Source: JAXLQL01 sp046331625 (lineage in GTDB: Bacteria; Acidobacteriota; Terriglobia; Bryobacterales; Bryobacteraceae). Taken from it: a stretch of DNA of 64,000 bases. The first letter of the stretch is position 1; every line of letters starts with the position of its first letter. The notes below the pieces were generated by a model. That model made no database searches. It saw only the letters and a program-made list of their open reading frames with translations, and had not been told where the DNA came from. Shown here piece by piece: positions 1 through 8,496 of the stretch. The translations under genes were made by a program, and so were the position numbers. Where the stretch lies: positions 372,001 through 436,000 of the forward strand of contig JAXLQL010000005.1 of the NCBI GenBank assembly GCA_046331625.1, written 5' to 3'.

Positions 1-1
1 G

Positions 2-622
2 AACGAAGTCGCTTCATCCGTGCGATTCGGCAACCAAGGCGCGTACCCGTACGGCTCGGTGGTGGTGATGGAGACATGGCCCACGCTGCAAGACGCGCAA
101 GGCAATCCGATTCTCGATGCGAACGGCCGCTTCCAGAAGCAGCCCGGCGCGGTTCCGACTCTCAACGTGATGCGCAAGGAGAAGGGCTTCGGCGAGGCGT
201 ACAAAGAGAACCGCAACGGTGAGTGGGAATATGTCGGTTACCGCATGGATGGCAGCTTCAACACCACGCCCGCCAACAGTGGAGCCTGCGCTGCGTGCCA
301 CCTGCAGGGCGGCCAGGGAAAAGACTTCGTGATGCGCGGCTCGCTCGGTTTCAACGCCGGCAGCGGCGCCGTTCCATTCGGCATCATCAAGGCGTACAGC
401 TTCGTGCCCGGCGTGATCCGCGCGAAGGCGGGCAGCACCATCACCATCTATAACGACGACGTAGTAGAACACACGATCGCCGATGACGACGCAAAGGGAT
501 GGACGTCGCAACGGATGAAAGGCGGGTCGAGCATCGCCATCAAGTTGGGTGACAAGCCGGGCGAGTTCAATTTCCATTGCTCGCTGCATCCGGCGATGAA
601 GGGCAAGGTCATCGTCGAATAA
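2..622 (+). CDS. Cytochrome P460 - cupredoxin fusion protein, 5' end cut by window edge
   Basis: The reading frame is open from the first bases, so the N-terminus, probably with a signal peptide, lies outside the window. The visible 206 residues hold two modules. The first resembles the cytochrome P460 fold and ends with a CAACH haem-attachment motif around residue 98. The second, from about residue 115, looks like a plastocyanin/cupredoxin domain: an EHTI histidine and the C-terminal FHCSLHPAM cluster supply the His-Cys-His-Met set of a type 1 copper site. This suggests a periplasmic electron-transfer or small-molecule oxidising protein with haem and copper in one chain. It ends 39 bp before a DUF1549/DUF1553 gene on the same strand, so the two are probably co-transcribed. 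The domain calls are confident; the substrate is unknown. Confidence 0.8.
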   Translation, partial: NEVASSVRFGNQGAYPYGSVVVMETWPTLQDAQGNPILDANGRFQKQPGAVPTLNVMRKEKGFGEAYKENRNGEWEYVGYRMDGSFNTTPANSGACAACHLQGGQGKDFVMRGSLGFNAGSGAVPFGIIKAYSFVPGVIRAKAGSTITIYNDDVVEHTIADDDAKGWTSQRMKGGSSIAIKLGDKPGEFNFHCSLHPAMKGKVIVE

Positions 623-661
623 CGCGGCAGCGCCGTCCGTTCGGGTGAAGAGGGGGAACTC

Positions 662-2491
662 GTGCCGTTTCGTATTTTGCTCTCCGCTTTTGCGCTAGCG
701 GGCGTGCTGTGCGCTGAACGCCGCATCAGCGCCGCCGATTGCAAGTTCGCGTCTGACCCGGAGCGATTCCTGGGTCAGGCGCGCCTGATTCGGCAGCATT
801 TGAATGAACGGATGGCCAGGCTCGCGCCGAGCCTGGCGCGCTCGCGATCCGCGGCTTCGGCCGAAGCTGTTCGGCGAAACTTCATCGACGAAGAGATTCT
901 GGGGCGGCTAGCGCGGCAAGGAGTCGCGCCAGCCGGTCTGTCGTCAGACGAGGAGTTCTTCCGCCGCATCTCGCTCGACCTCACCGGCCGAATTCCGAGT
1001 TCGGCCGATGTCGCTAAGTTCGTATCCGACACGAGCGCCGAAAAGCGCGACGCTGCCATTGACCGCTTCCTCGCCTCACCCGAGTTCGTGGACCGTTGGA
1101 CGATGTGGATGGGCGACCTGCTCCAGAACACGTCGAACCTGGTGAATGCCGCCGTCAACCGCGGCGCGCTCGGCCGCAATGCCTTTCACGCCTACATCAA
1201 AGACGCGGTGGCGCAGGATAAATCGTTCCGCACCATCGCCACCGAAGTGATCGCCGGCAAGGGCAACACCTTGGAATCGGGCGCGGCCAACTTCCCCCTG
1301 GGCGCAAGCACGTCAATGGGTCCGATCCAGGACACCTATGACACGATGCTCGTCAAGACCGCCACCACCTTCCTTGGGCTTGGCAACTATGACTGTCTGC
1401 TCTGCCACACTGGCCGCGGGCATCTGAACCTGGTCAATCTTTGGGGAACCGGACAGACGAGGCTCCAAGCACAAGAGATGGCGGCGTTCTTCTCGCGTCT
1501 GGCGTTCAATCCTGGACCACAGCGGAGCTTTGACGTATCCGATGCAGGCGAGGGTGGCTACGACTTGAACACTGACTCGGGAAATCGTCCCAATCGCGTT
1601 CCTGTCGGGTCCATTCAGCGCGTGATGCCGGCCTACCGCGAGACCAGCGCCAAGCCAACCGGCGACTGGCGCGCGGCATTCGCCGGGAGCATGACGCGTG
1701 ACCCGATGTTCGCCCGCAATCTCGCTAACCGCGTTTGGAAGCAGATGTTCGGGTTGGCTTTGGTCGATCCAGTGGACTCGCTCGATCCGGCGCGGCTCGA
1801 CCCGGCGAATCCTCCTGCCACGCCGTGGGAGTTGCAGGCGAGCCATCCGGAGTTGCTCGAAAAGCTCGCCGCCGAACTCGCCAAGGGCGACTTCAAGCTA
1901 CGCGCATTCTTGCGAACGCTCACGCAGTCGACCGTGTACCAGTTGAGCGCTCGATACGATGACGGCTGGAAAGACGAGTGGCTCGGACTGTTCGCACGGC
2001 ACATCGCGCGCCGCCTCGAAGGCGAAGAAGTGCATGACGCGATCGCCAAGGCCACGGGCATCGGTGGCGACTACTCGATCCAGGGTTGGAGCGAACGAGT
2101 GGCGTGGGCAGTACAGTTGCCAGAGCCTGTGGAGCCAGCGAGCAACGCCTCTGTGAACGCGTTCCTCAACGCATTTCTGCGCGGCGACCGCGACACGCAA
2201 GATCGGAGCCAAGCAGGATCGATCCAGCAGCAGCTCTACCTGATGAATGACTCCTTCGTGCTCGACCGCGTGAAGATGACGCGCTCGCCCAAACTCCGGG
2301 CGCTCACCGAGATGCAGGGCAACGGCGAACTTGCCGACGAGTTGTACCTGACGTTCCTTTCGCGCAAGCCCACGGCTGCGGAACGTACGGCGGCAATGGC
2401 GGTGCTCGCGAAAGCGGCCGACCGCGGCGCGGCGGTGGAAGACTTGGCTTGGATGTGCATCAACCGGGTCGAGTTCCTGTTCAGCTATTGA
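662..2491 (+). CDS. DUF1549/DUF1553 domain protein with haem motif
   Basis: A 609-residue protein starting at GTG, preceded by the purine-rich stretch AGAGGGGG. Residues 1-24 form a signal peptide. A DUF1549-type region (about 85-200, with RRISLDLTGRIPS) is followed by a CLLCH haem-attachment motif near residue 244 and a DUF1553-type region (about 340-600, with ARNLANRVWKQMFG). In Planctomycetes and Acidobacteriota such proteins are exported and almost always sit beside a DUF1501 protein, as here (14 bp gap). Their biochemical role is not established; an association with periplasmic oxidation of carbohydrates or other organics is usually inferred from context. The upstream P460-cupredoxin gene fits a redox role. 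Family assignment is firm, function is not. Confidence 0.88.
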   Translation: MPFRILLSAFALAGVLCAERRISAADCKFASDPERFLGQARLIRQHLNERMARLAPSLARSRSAASAEAVRRNFIDEEILGRLARQGVAPAGLSSDEEFFRRISLDLTGRIPSSADVAKFVSDTSAEKRDAAIDRFLASPEFVDRWTMWMGDLLQNTSNLVNAAVNRGALGRNAFHAYIKDAVAQDKSFRTIATEVIAGKGNTLESGAANFPLGASTSMGPIQDTYDTMLVKTATTFLGLGNYDCLLCHTGRGHLNLVNLWGTGQTRLQAQEMAAFFSRLAFNPGPQRSFDVSDAGEGGYDLNTDSGNRPNRVPVGSIQRVMPAYRETSAKPTGDWRAAFAGSMTRDPMFARNLANRVWKQMFGLALVDPVDSLDPARLDPANPPATPWELQASHPELLEKLAAELAKGDFKLRAFLRTLTQSTVYQLSARYDDGWKDEWLGLFARHIARRLEGEEVHDAIAKATGIGGDYSIQGWSERVAWAVQLPEPVEPASNASVNAFLNAFLRGDRDTQDRSQAGSIQQQLYLMNDSFVLDRVKMTRSPKLRALTEMQGNGELADELYLTFLSRKPTAAERTAAMAVLAKAADRGAAVEDLAWMCINRVEFLFSY

Positions 2492-2505
2492 GGAGAGCGC
2501 ACAAA

Positions 2506-3852
2506 ATGAAGGACCGATTCGGATTCGACTGGAACGGCATCCAAGGCGCTCCCTACTGGAGCAAGCCGCAGATCGGGCGCCGGTTGTTCTTCCGCCACGT
2601 GGCTTCGGCGGTGGGCGGCTATATGCTGCTGCCAGGCCGCCCAATGGAGACGGTAGCAAAGGCCGCGGTGACCACAAAGGCCACCGCGAAGAATGTCATC
2701 TTCTTCATGCTGCAGGGCGCGCCGAGCCACACCGATACATTCGATCTCAAGGAAGGCAACCCATTCCCGGCGGCGCAATTCAACCCGACCCGCTACAACG
2801 GACTCCTGTTTCCCCAAGGCCTGCTGCCCAGGATCGCCGAACAGATCGACTCGGTGTGCCTGTTGCGTAGCGTGCGTGCGTGGGCGAACGTGCACGGTCT
2901 GATGCAGACGTGGGTGCAGATGGGCCGCAATCCGGCCACGCCGCTGGCCAAGATCAGTCCGCATATCGGCTCGGTAGTGTCACTCGAGTTGTCGCGCAAA
3001 GACGCGGTGCTGCCGGCGTTCATGGCGCTCAACGGAACTCCACGCGTGGCGTCTGGATTCCTTCCTGTGGCGCATTCCCCATTCGTGTTGGCCGCGGGCG
3101 CGGGGCTGCCGAACACCTCCCACGGCGATGGTGCGGATCGGTTCGCGGCGCGCAAGGAACTTCTGGTGCAGGCCGAGACGATGTCCGATGATCTCGGCGC
3201 CGGACCCGAAGAGATCGAAGACTGGAAGTCGCGCTCGCAGTTGCTCATGTACAACAGCCGCGTGGACCGCATCTTCAACCTCGAAGACGCCGATCGCGCC
3301 GCATACGGATCGAGCGCCGTGGGCAATGCTTGCGTGGTCGCGCGCAACCTGCTGCGCGCCAACCTCGGCACACGATTCATCCAGATCACGTTCGGGAGCT
3401 GGGATCACCACGCAAACCTCTATCCGAGCCTGACCACGATGGCCACGCAGTTCGACGCCGGTCTCGGTCGACTCCTGGTGGACCTGAAGGCTGACGGCTT
3501 GCTCGATGAAACGCTGATCGTGGCGCAGGGCGAGTTCGGACGCACGGTGGGTCCGCTCAACGGCGGCCGCGGACGCGATCACTACCAGCAGCAGACGGTG
3601 CTATTCGCGGGAGCGAAGGTCAAGGGCGGACGTGCCGTTGGCGTTACCGACAGTTTGGGTGCGTTCACCGAGAATCCGGGCTGGTCGCGCGATCGCGATG
3701 TGCGTGCTGAAGACATCGAAGCGACGATCTACTCCGCGCTGGGCATCGATTGGACCACGCTCAAGAAGGACAACCGCTTCGGACGCGGCTTCGAGTACGT
3801 ACCTTTCGCTGGGGACGATTTGTATGGTCCCGTGCATGAACTCTGGGGTTGA
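2506..3852 (+). CDS. DUF1501 family protein
   Basis: A 448-residue protein. The ATG at 2506 is preferred over an in-frame upstream GTG because it follows AGGAGAG and clears the preceding stop codon. The N-terminus carries GRRLFFRHVASAVGGYML, which looks like a Tat-type export leader. The family pattern is clear: NVIFFMLQGAPSHTDTFD near residue 66, SWDHH near 300, and GEFGRT near 345. The fold resembles alkaline phosphatase/sulfatase, but DUF1501 proteins lack a proven activity. It is the standard partner of the DUF1549/DUF1553 gene 14 bp upstream, and the two probably form one transcript with the cytochrome-cupredoxin gene. Confidence 0.88.
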   Translation: MKDRFGFDWNGIQGAPYWSKPQIGRRLFFRHVASAVGGYMLLPGRPMETVAKAAVTTKATAKNVIFFMLQGAPSHTDTFDLKEGNPFPAAQFNPTRYNGLLFPQGLLPRIAEQIDSVCLLRSVRAWANVHGLMQTWVQMGRNPATPLAKISPHIGSVVSLELSRKDAVLPAFMALNGTPRVASGFLPVAHSPFVLAAGAGLPNTSHGDGADRFAARKELLVQAETMSDDLGAGPEEIEDWKSRSQLLMYNSRVDRIFNLEDADRAAYGSSAVGNACVVARNLLRANLGTRFIQITFGSWDHHANLYPSLTTMATQFDAGLGRLLVDLKADGLLDETLIVAQGEFGRTVGPLNGGRGRDHYQQQTVLFAGAKVKGGRAVGVTDSLGAFTENPGWSRDRDVRAEDIEATIYSALGIDWTTLKKDNRFGRGFEYVPFAGDDLYGPVHELWG

Positions 3853-3899
3853 GGCACGGTAGGGAGCCGACGTCGCGCCCGAATCCACCGTTGCGCTTG

Positions 3900-4232
3900 C
3901 TAGCGCGAAGGCAGGAGACCGGCGTAGACTACCTCTCCGGGCCGGATGCGCGTGAGTACTGCAAGGCACTCGGGGATGATCGGAAGGAGGTCCTGGATCC
4001 GATTCGAACGGGCCCGAACAACTAGCACGGCAATTCGCTTGGCATCCAGATTCTGTTGGAAAGGCAAGTTCTTGTCGAGCGTCACCAGCACATCGAACCG
4101 CCGTTCGGCCAAACCCAGCAACTCACCATTCTTCTTGCCTGCCCAACCACACTCAAAGAGGGTGCGGCACGAGTGTCCTACCAAGTGTCCCGCCAGCTTG
4201 CGAGGCAAATTCTCGTCCGGCAGGATCCTCAT
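3900..4232 (-). CDS. DUF5615 family PIN-like toxin
   Basis: A 110-residue protein beginning MRILPDENLPRKL, the hallmark start of DUF5615 proteins, which have a PIN-like nuclease fold. The acidic residues expected in the active site are visible as D6 and E7 near the N-terminus and D53 in the VLVTLDKN motif. Its start codon overlaps the end of the upstream DUF433 gene by four bases (ATGA), so translation is probably coupled. DUF433-DUF5615 pairs are predicted type II antitoxin-toxin modules; the RNase activity here is inferred from the family. Confidence 0.82.
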   Translation of the reverse strand: MRILPDENLPRKLAGHLVGHSCRTLFECGWAGKKNGELLGLAERRFDVLVTLDKNLPFQQNLDAKRIAVLVVRARSNRIQDLLPIIPECLAVLTRIRPGEVVYAGLLPSR

Positions 4233-4441
4233 CCCAGACCGGTCAGAAGCACCTTGGCTTCCTCCAGGGCGGCGACAGCTGCCTCTCGGGTGACGGAAGG
4301 AAAGTTGTCAAGGAACTCATCCAGGCTGTCACCAGCCTCGAGGTAGTCAATCAATGAATCCACTGGCACGCGAGTTCCCCGGAAGCACGGCGTGCCGCCG
4401 AGGATTGCGGGATCGCTTACGATAACGGATTGGCGCGGCAT
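4229..4441 (-). CDS. DUF433 family antitoxin
   Basis: A 70-residue protein with the DUF433 signature GGTPCFRGTRVPVDSLIDYL near its N-terminus and an acidic helical C-terminus. DUF433 proteins have a winged-helix-like DNA-binding part and are the usual first gene before a DUF5615 toxin, exactly as here (4-bp overlap). It would neutralise the toxin and repress its own promoter; this follows from family behaviour and has no direct sequence support. The pair is transcribed away from the E1 alpha operon. Confidence 0.85.
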   Translation of the reverse strand: MPRQSVIVSDPAILGGTPCFRGTRVPVDSLIDYLEAGDSLDEFLDNFPSVTREAAVAALEEAKVLLTGLG

Positions 4442-4577
4442 TGGGGACCTCTCGACCTACAGTCTACCAGCGCTGCCGTAACTTTCCGGCGGGAACCGTC
4501 CGAAGAAGTCCATCGATGGGCGCCATGTTCTGGCGCCTCCTGCGCTACTCAGCCCTCAGACCGCCACAAGCAGCCGT

Positions 4578-4604
4578 TTGACATCGACCTCCAAACTTGA
4601 TAAT
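4578..4604 (+). promoter_or_regulatory. Putative sigma70-type promoter for the E1 alpha/beta operon
   Basis: A perfect TTGACA at 4578-4583 is followed by GATAAT at 4599-4604 (15-bp spacer) or, in an alternative register, TAATCC at 4601-4606 (17-bp spacer). It lies 39-60 bp upstream of the E1 alpha ATG and in front of a strong AGGAGGT ribosome-binding site at 4626-4632. Confidence 0.45.
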
Positions 4605-4642
4605 CCAGAATGCCGGGACATCAATAGGAGGTCCGTGCCACG

Positions 4643-5938
4643 ATGCCGAACCAAGCTCGAGTCGACCGCCGGCAACTGCTCCAGATCATGGGGGCAGCCG
4701 GCGCCACCAGCGTAGTCTTCACCAGTTGCGGAAGCGCCTCCGCGGGTGTGACTGGCGCCCGCTATGACAAATCGATCCCGGTGGCCACATCCGGACCAGG
4801 CGGCAATCGCGACTGGCAGCCCGGCGACGCGGTGAAGTTTCTGCCACCGGAAAAGATCCCGGCGTCGGGCAAAGCATCAGACGCCCTCGCCGCGCTGCCG
4901 AAACAAAAACTGCTGCTCGTGTACGAGCGCATGAACGCCAGCCGCAAGTGGGAAAACGCGATGAAGGAGCTCTTCGTAGGCGGCAAAGACGGGCTCTACG
5001 GCTCGTTCCACACCTACATCGGCGAAGAGGCGATCGCCTGCGGCGTGATGGCTGCGCTCAACGACGACGACTACATCGCCAGCACCCATCGCGGCCACGG
5101 CCACCTTATCGCCAAAGGCGGCGACCTCAACAAAATGTCCGCCGAGATCTTCTTCAAAGAGACCGGCTACAACAAAGGCTACGGCGGATCGATGCACATC
5201 ACCGATATGCCGAAGGGCATCATGGGCATGAACGGCATCGTCGGCGCGAGCTACTACCTCGCGGCAGGCGCAGCGATTCGCGCACAGGTCCGCGGCACCA
5301 AGCAAGTGGCGGTGGCGTTCTTCGGCGACGGCGCGGCCAACTCGCCCTACTACTTCAGCGCCATCCGCAGTTGCACCAATCACAAAGTCCCGGTGATTTT
5401 CGTCAACGAGAACAACTTCCAGTACATGGGCATCCCGATGGCGTCGGTGGTGCCCACCAAGTACATTTCCGAATACACCAAGGGGCTCGACATTCCGCAC
5501 CATCTCGTGGATGGCAACGACGTCACCGCGGTCTACTCGGCCATGAAAGACGCGGTGGAGTGGGCGCGCGCCGGCAAAGGACCTTCGATGATCGAAGGCA
5601 TCACCTACCGCTGGTACGATCACTCCGGTTTCGCGGGAGCCAAGGCCGGAGCGGACGGCGCCATGGGACTGCCCTACCGGTCAGACGAAGAAGTGCGGCA
5701 ATGGATGACACGCGACCCGCTTCCGCGCTTCAAGAAATGGATTCTCGACAAGGGGCTCGCAACGGAAGCCGAGCTCACGAAGATCGAAGCAAGCGCGCAG
5801 GCGGCGGTGGATGCGTCCATCACCTTCGCCCGCAACAGCAAAGATCCGGATCCCTCGGCTGGCGTACACAACACGCATGCGGCGGGTCCGGTGGCCGCAA
5901 CCCAGTTCTACAACCGGTCCGGAATCGTGGTGAGCTAG
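4643..5938 (+). CDS. Thiamine-diphosphate dehydrogenase E1 alpha subunit with Tat-like leader
   Basis: A 431-residue 2-oxoacid dehydrogenase (pyruvate/acetoin type) E1 alpha subunit. The core is intact: HRGHGH near residue 150 and the ThDP-binding motif running from GDGAANSP (about 228) to NENN (about 256). The unusual part is the first 40 residues. VDRRQLLQIMGAAGATSVVF is a twin-arginine motif followed by a weakly hydrophobic segment, and it ends in TSCGSASAG, which could serve as a lipobox or cleavage region. Normal E1 alpha proteins are cytosolic and have no such leader. Tat export would allow the cofactor to be loaded before transport. The E1 beta gene follows after 12 bp; no E2 or E3 gene is visible nearby. 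Enzyme class is firm; export is inferred from the leader. Confidence 0.87.
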   Translation: MPNQARVDRRQLLQIMGAAGATSVVFTSCGSASAGVTGARYDKSIPVATSGPGGNRDWQPGDAVKFLPPEKIPASGKASDALAALPKQKLLLVYERMNASRKWENAMKELFVGGKDGLYGSFHTYIGEEAIACGVMAALNDDDYIASTHRGHGHLIAKGGDLNKMSAEIFFKETGYNKGYGGSMHITDMPKGIMGMNGIVGASYYLAAGAAIRAQVRGTKQVAVAFFGDGAANSPYYFSAIRSCTNHKVPVIFVNENNFQYMGIPMASVVPTKYISEYTKGLDIPHHLVDGNDVTAVYSAMKDAVEWARAGKGPSMIEGITYRWYDHSGFAGAKAGADGAMGLPYRSDEEVRQWMTRDPLPRFKKWILDKGLATEAELTKIEASAQAAVDASITFARNSKDPDPSAGVHNTHAAGPVAATQFYNRSGIVVS

Positions 5939-5950
5939 CGGAGAAACATC

Positions 5951-6934
5951 ATGGCAAAGAAACCTTACGCTTACGCTCAACTGGAAGGCGTCGCGCAGGA
6001 AATGCGGCGAGTGCCCGACATGGTGTTCTTCTACGAATATGAGAAGCCCGTGGCCACTTCGCCCACCGGTGAAGTGCTCGACCTGACGAAGGAATTCGGC
6101 GGGATGCGCACGTCCGGTCGCGGCTGGGCCATCGATGAGACGTGGCTCGTAGGTGCGGCTGTGGGCGTCGCCGCGGCGGGATCGCCCGCACTCGTGCGGC
6201 TCCCCTCGATGACCACCATCTACGGCATCGAGTACATCTACAACCAAGCCGGCAAGCTCCGCTCGATGACCGGCGGCCAAGCGAGCATGCCGTTCGTCTT
6301 GTGGCAGGGCGGCGGTAGTCGCACGAAAGGGTCGGCGGGCCAGCACACGGAAGTGGGCCAAGAAGCTCTCTACGCGAACCTGCCCGGCGTCAAAGTGGTG
6401 GTCCCGAGCAATGCCTATGACGCCAAGGGGCTCCTCATCTCCGCTCTGCGCGACCCCGATCCGGTTGTGTACTTCGACTATTCGGAAGTGAAGTCTGGCG
6501 AGCAACCGGATGTCCCCGACGAAGCCTACGAAGTTCCGCTGGGCAAGGGCGTGGTGCGGCAGCCGGGAACGCAGTTGACGCTCGTGGCATGGGCTCCGGC
6601 AACAGTCGACGTGAAGCGCGCTTTGCCTGATTTGGCCAAGATGGGCATCAGCGTCGAGTACATCGATCCGCGCACGCTCAAGCCGCTCGACGTGGACCTC
6701 ATTGCGAACTCCGTCCGCAAGACGCGACGGCTCCTCGTGGTGGAGCATGGCCACTACACCAACGGCTACGGATCGCACGTGATCGCCGAAGCAGTGCAAG
6801 CGGTGCCGGGAATCAGGGCGCGCAAGATCGCGTTTCCTGACGTGCCGGGTCCGGGTGCGGCGGGGATGATGAGTTGGCTGCGTCCTGACGCGCCCAAGAT
6901 CATTGACGCCGCTCGGCAGATGATGCGCGGATGA
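5951..6934 (+). CDS. Thiamine-diphosphate dehydrogenase E1 beta subunit
   Basis: A 327-residue transketolase-like E1 beta subunit, partner of the preceding E1 alpha. Visible family features are the pyrimidine-binding domain with RTSGRGWAIDE and QGGGSRTKGSAGQHTE, and the C-terminal transketolase domain with LVVEHGHYTNGYGSHV. It starts at ATG behind GCGGAGAAACATC. Unlike the alpha subunit it has no signal sequence, so if the complex works outside the cytoplasm this subunit would have to be carried as a folded passenger. Its end overlaps the next gene by four bases. Confidence 0.87.
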   Translation: MAKKPYAYAQLEGVAQEMRRVPDMVFFYEYEKPVATSPTGEVLDLTKEFGGMRTSGRGWAIDETWLVGAAVGVAAAGSPALVRLPSMTTIYGIEYIYNQAGKLRSMTGGQASMPFVLWQGGGSRTKGSAGQHTEVGQEALYANLPGVKVVVPSNAYDAKGLLISALRDPDPVVYFDYSEVKSGEQPDVPDEAYEVPLGKGVVRQPGTQLTLVAWAPATVDVKRALPDLAKMGISVEYIDPRTLKPLDVDLIANSVRKTRRLLVVEHGHYTNGYGSHVIAEAVQAVPGIRARKIAFPDVPGPGAAGMMSWLRPDAPKIIDAARQMMRG

Positions 6935-7230
6935 CGGAGACAGTTCCCTGCCCTCGCTGCGAGAATCCGATGGAGCCAGCGACGGTCAAAACGGCGATCT
7001 GGCGCGGCGACCGGCTGTTCGTGGTGGAAGGCATCCCTGCACAAATTTGCGGAAATTGTTTGGAACAATTCTACGATGAGCCGACAACGGAGGCGTTGCG
7101 CAAGCTGACCGAGGAAGGGTTCTCGACGGATGATCCGGTGAGGGAACTGATCGTTCCCGTATACTCACTCGATGGGCGAATCATGCGGCCACCGGAAGCA
7201 GGCGAGGACGAAGTCTATGCGGACTATTAG
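6931..7230 (+). CDS. YgiT-type zinc finger protein
   Basis: A 99-residue protein with two CxxC pairs, CPRC at residues 7-10 and CGNC at about 37-40, in the arrangement of YgiT-type zinc fingers (the MqsA N-terminal domain family). The sequence between them (GIPAQICGNC) is characteristic. The C-terminal half is acidic and does not show a clear helix-turn-helix. Such proteins are often antitoxins or small regulators, but no toxin gene is adjacent. The ATG overlaps the E1 beta stop (ATGA), so it is translated with that operon. Confidence 0.75.
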   Translation: MTETVPCPRCENPMEPATVKTAIWRGDRLFVVEGIPAQICGNCLEQFYDEPTTEALRKLTEEGFSTDDPVRELIVPVYSLDGRIMRPPEAGEDEVYADY

Positions 7231-7603
7231 CGCGCTCGCAGCGCTGGCGTTGATGACGGCGTGCGGATCCGCGCCCGCACCGGCTCCCACGGAGAGCAAG
7301 GCACCCGCAGCGAAAACGGCTGTCGCGCTATACAACCTCGGCTCCATCTTCCCGGCAGGCGAAGGCCGCGACCTCGTACTCGCCACCTGCGGTACGTGCC
7401 ACCCCGTGGTCTGCAGCGCCCGCGGACAGCGCAACGCCGAGCGCTGGGAGGCAATCCGCAAGAGCCATCAGGACAAGCTGACCGCGCAATCGGCCGCGAA
7501 CGTTACGGCGATGTTCGCCTACCTGAAGGCGAACTTCAATGAGACCAAGCCCGAACCCAAGATCCCGCCCGAGTTGGCCGAACAGGGATGCACACCGTTT
7601 TGA
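7217..7603 (+). CDS. Monohaem c-type cytochrome lipoprotein (copy 1)
   Basis: A 128-residue exported protein. The ATG at 7217 is chosen because it gives a clean lipoprotein leader (Cys16 in LMTACGS); a longer upstream start would add charged residues before it. A proline/alanine-rich linker leads to CGTCH (C58, C61, H62), then a short helical cytochrome-like domain. It overlaps the YgiT gene by 14 bp, and its stop overlaps the start of a paralogue (TGATG). The pair shares the pattern IFP-GRxLVL-C-CH and 'YLKANFN/YLAANFN', so it arose by tandem duplication. It is probably a small electron carrier anchored in a membrane. Confidence 0.78.
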   Translation: MRTISALAALALMTACGSAPAPAPTESKAPAAKTAVALYNLGSIFPAGEGRDLVLATCGTCHPVVCSARGQRNAERWEAIRKSHQDKLTAQSAANVTAMFAYLKANFNETKPEPKIPPELAEQGCTPF

Positions 7604-7995
7604 TGCGGACCTCGATCGCAGTCCTCCTGCTCATGTGGCTGGGGTGCGGCTCGCCACCACCCGCTCCAAAGAAGACGGAAGCGCCCAAGCAGGAAAGCCC
7701 GCACGCCAAGGAAGCAGCTTCGAAGGTGAACCTCGACGAGATCTTCCCGCCCGGGCGCGGCCGCGAGTTGGTGCTCAACAACTGCACCACCTGCCACACC
7801 TTCGTACCGATCGTGATCTTGCGGATGAGCAAGGAAGCCTGGCAGCGCAACAGCCGCGACCATCGCGGCCGCGTCACCGCGTTGAGCAATGCCGACTTCC
7901 AAGTGCTCTACGAATACCTCGCGGCGAACTTCAACCCGGACAAACCCGTGCCGAAGCTGCCGAACGAGTTGATGGAAACCTGGACCTCGTACTGA
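7603..7995 (+). CDS. Monohaem c-type cytochrome lipoprotein (copy 2)
   Basis: A 130-residue paralogue of the preceding gene. The ATG at 7603 overlaps the previous stop (TGATG); a start 15 bp upstream is possible but would spoil the leader. The lipobox cysteine is Cys15 (WLGCGS) and the haem motif is CTTCH (C61, C64, H65). The copies have diverged well beyond the leader, so the duplication is not recent. Translational coupling suggests the two are made together. Confidence 0.78.
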   Translation: MRTSIAVLLLMWLGCGSPPPAPKKTEAPKQESPHAKEAASKVNLDEIFPPGRGRELVLNNCTTCHTFVPIVILRMSKEAWQRNSRDHRGRVTALSNADFQVLYEYLAANFNPDKPVPKLPNELMETWTSY

Positions 7996-7997
7996 AG

Positions 7998-8013
7998 GGC
8001 AAGCCTACTTGCC
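7998..8013. terminator. Possible hairpin between convergent cytochrome genes
   Basis: GGCAAG-CCTA-CTTGCC forms a perfect 6-bp stem with a 4-base loop where two convergent genes end. It overlaps the stop codon of the minus-strand cytochrome. There is no T-run, so a terminator role is only suggestive. Confidence 0.3.
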
Positions 8014-8430
8014 TTGGAGCGACTCCACGTAGTCAATCAGGTTCTTCATCCGGAGCTCGACCACACCTGGGTCGCCGCGGCCTATCGTGCGGAACAGCGA
8101 ACCCCAAATGGGCATTTCACGCGTTCCGTGTGCGGTAACGCCCTCTTTGCCGTCGAGCATGGCGCGTACTTTGAGCCGCGGGAACTTGCCGTCGTTGCGA
8201 GCAGTGAGCCGGGTAAGATCGCCGGGCGAGGCTTTGAGCGCCGCGGCAGCGGGACCATCGCCTTTGGCGGTGGCTCCATGGCACGCCGCGCAGTATTCCT
8301 GGAACATCTTGGAACCTGACGTGACCGGTGTGTCCTTGATCGGCACTTCCTTCATCTTCACCTTGTCCGCGGCGACCAGACACGTCGCGATGGCCGCCGG
8401 GAGAATCCAACGAACCAATTTGAAGTTCAT
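8005..8430 (-). CDS. Class I-type cytochrome c, exported
   Basis: A 141-residue cytochrome c. The start ATG at 8430 follows GGAGGTGCGTG, a good ribosome-binding site, and gives a signal peptide ending near ATCLVAADK; a longer frame upstream lacks such signals. The haem motif is YCAACHG around residue 44, and REMPIWGSLFR supplies a likely distal methionine. The overall plan matches small diffusible periplasmic cytochromes (cytochrome c / cbb3-type CcoP-like domain). It runs convergently to the two haem lipoproteins, so it is a separate transcript. Confidence 0.82.
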   Translation of the reverse strand: MNFKLVRWILPAAIATCLVAADKVKMKEVPIKDTPVTSGSKMFQEYCAACHGATAKGDGPAAAALKASPGDLTRLTARNDGKFPRLKVRAMLDGKEGVTAHGTREMPIWGSLFRTIGRGDPGVVELRMKNLIDYVESLQGK

Positions 8431-8496
8431 CACGCACCTCCGCAGTTCAAGTTGCACGCGCGCCGCCACTCTGGCAGGCACTATCATGGTTCGACG

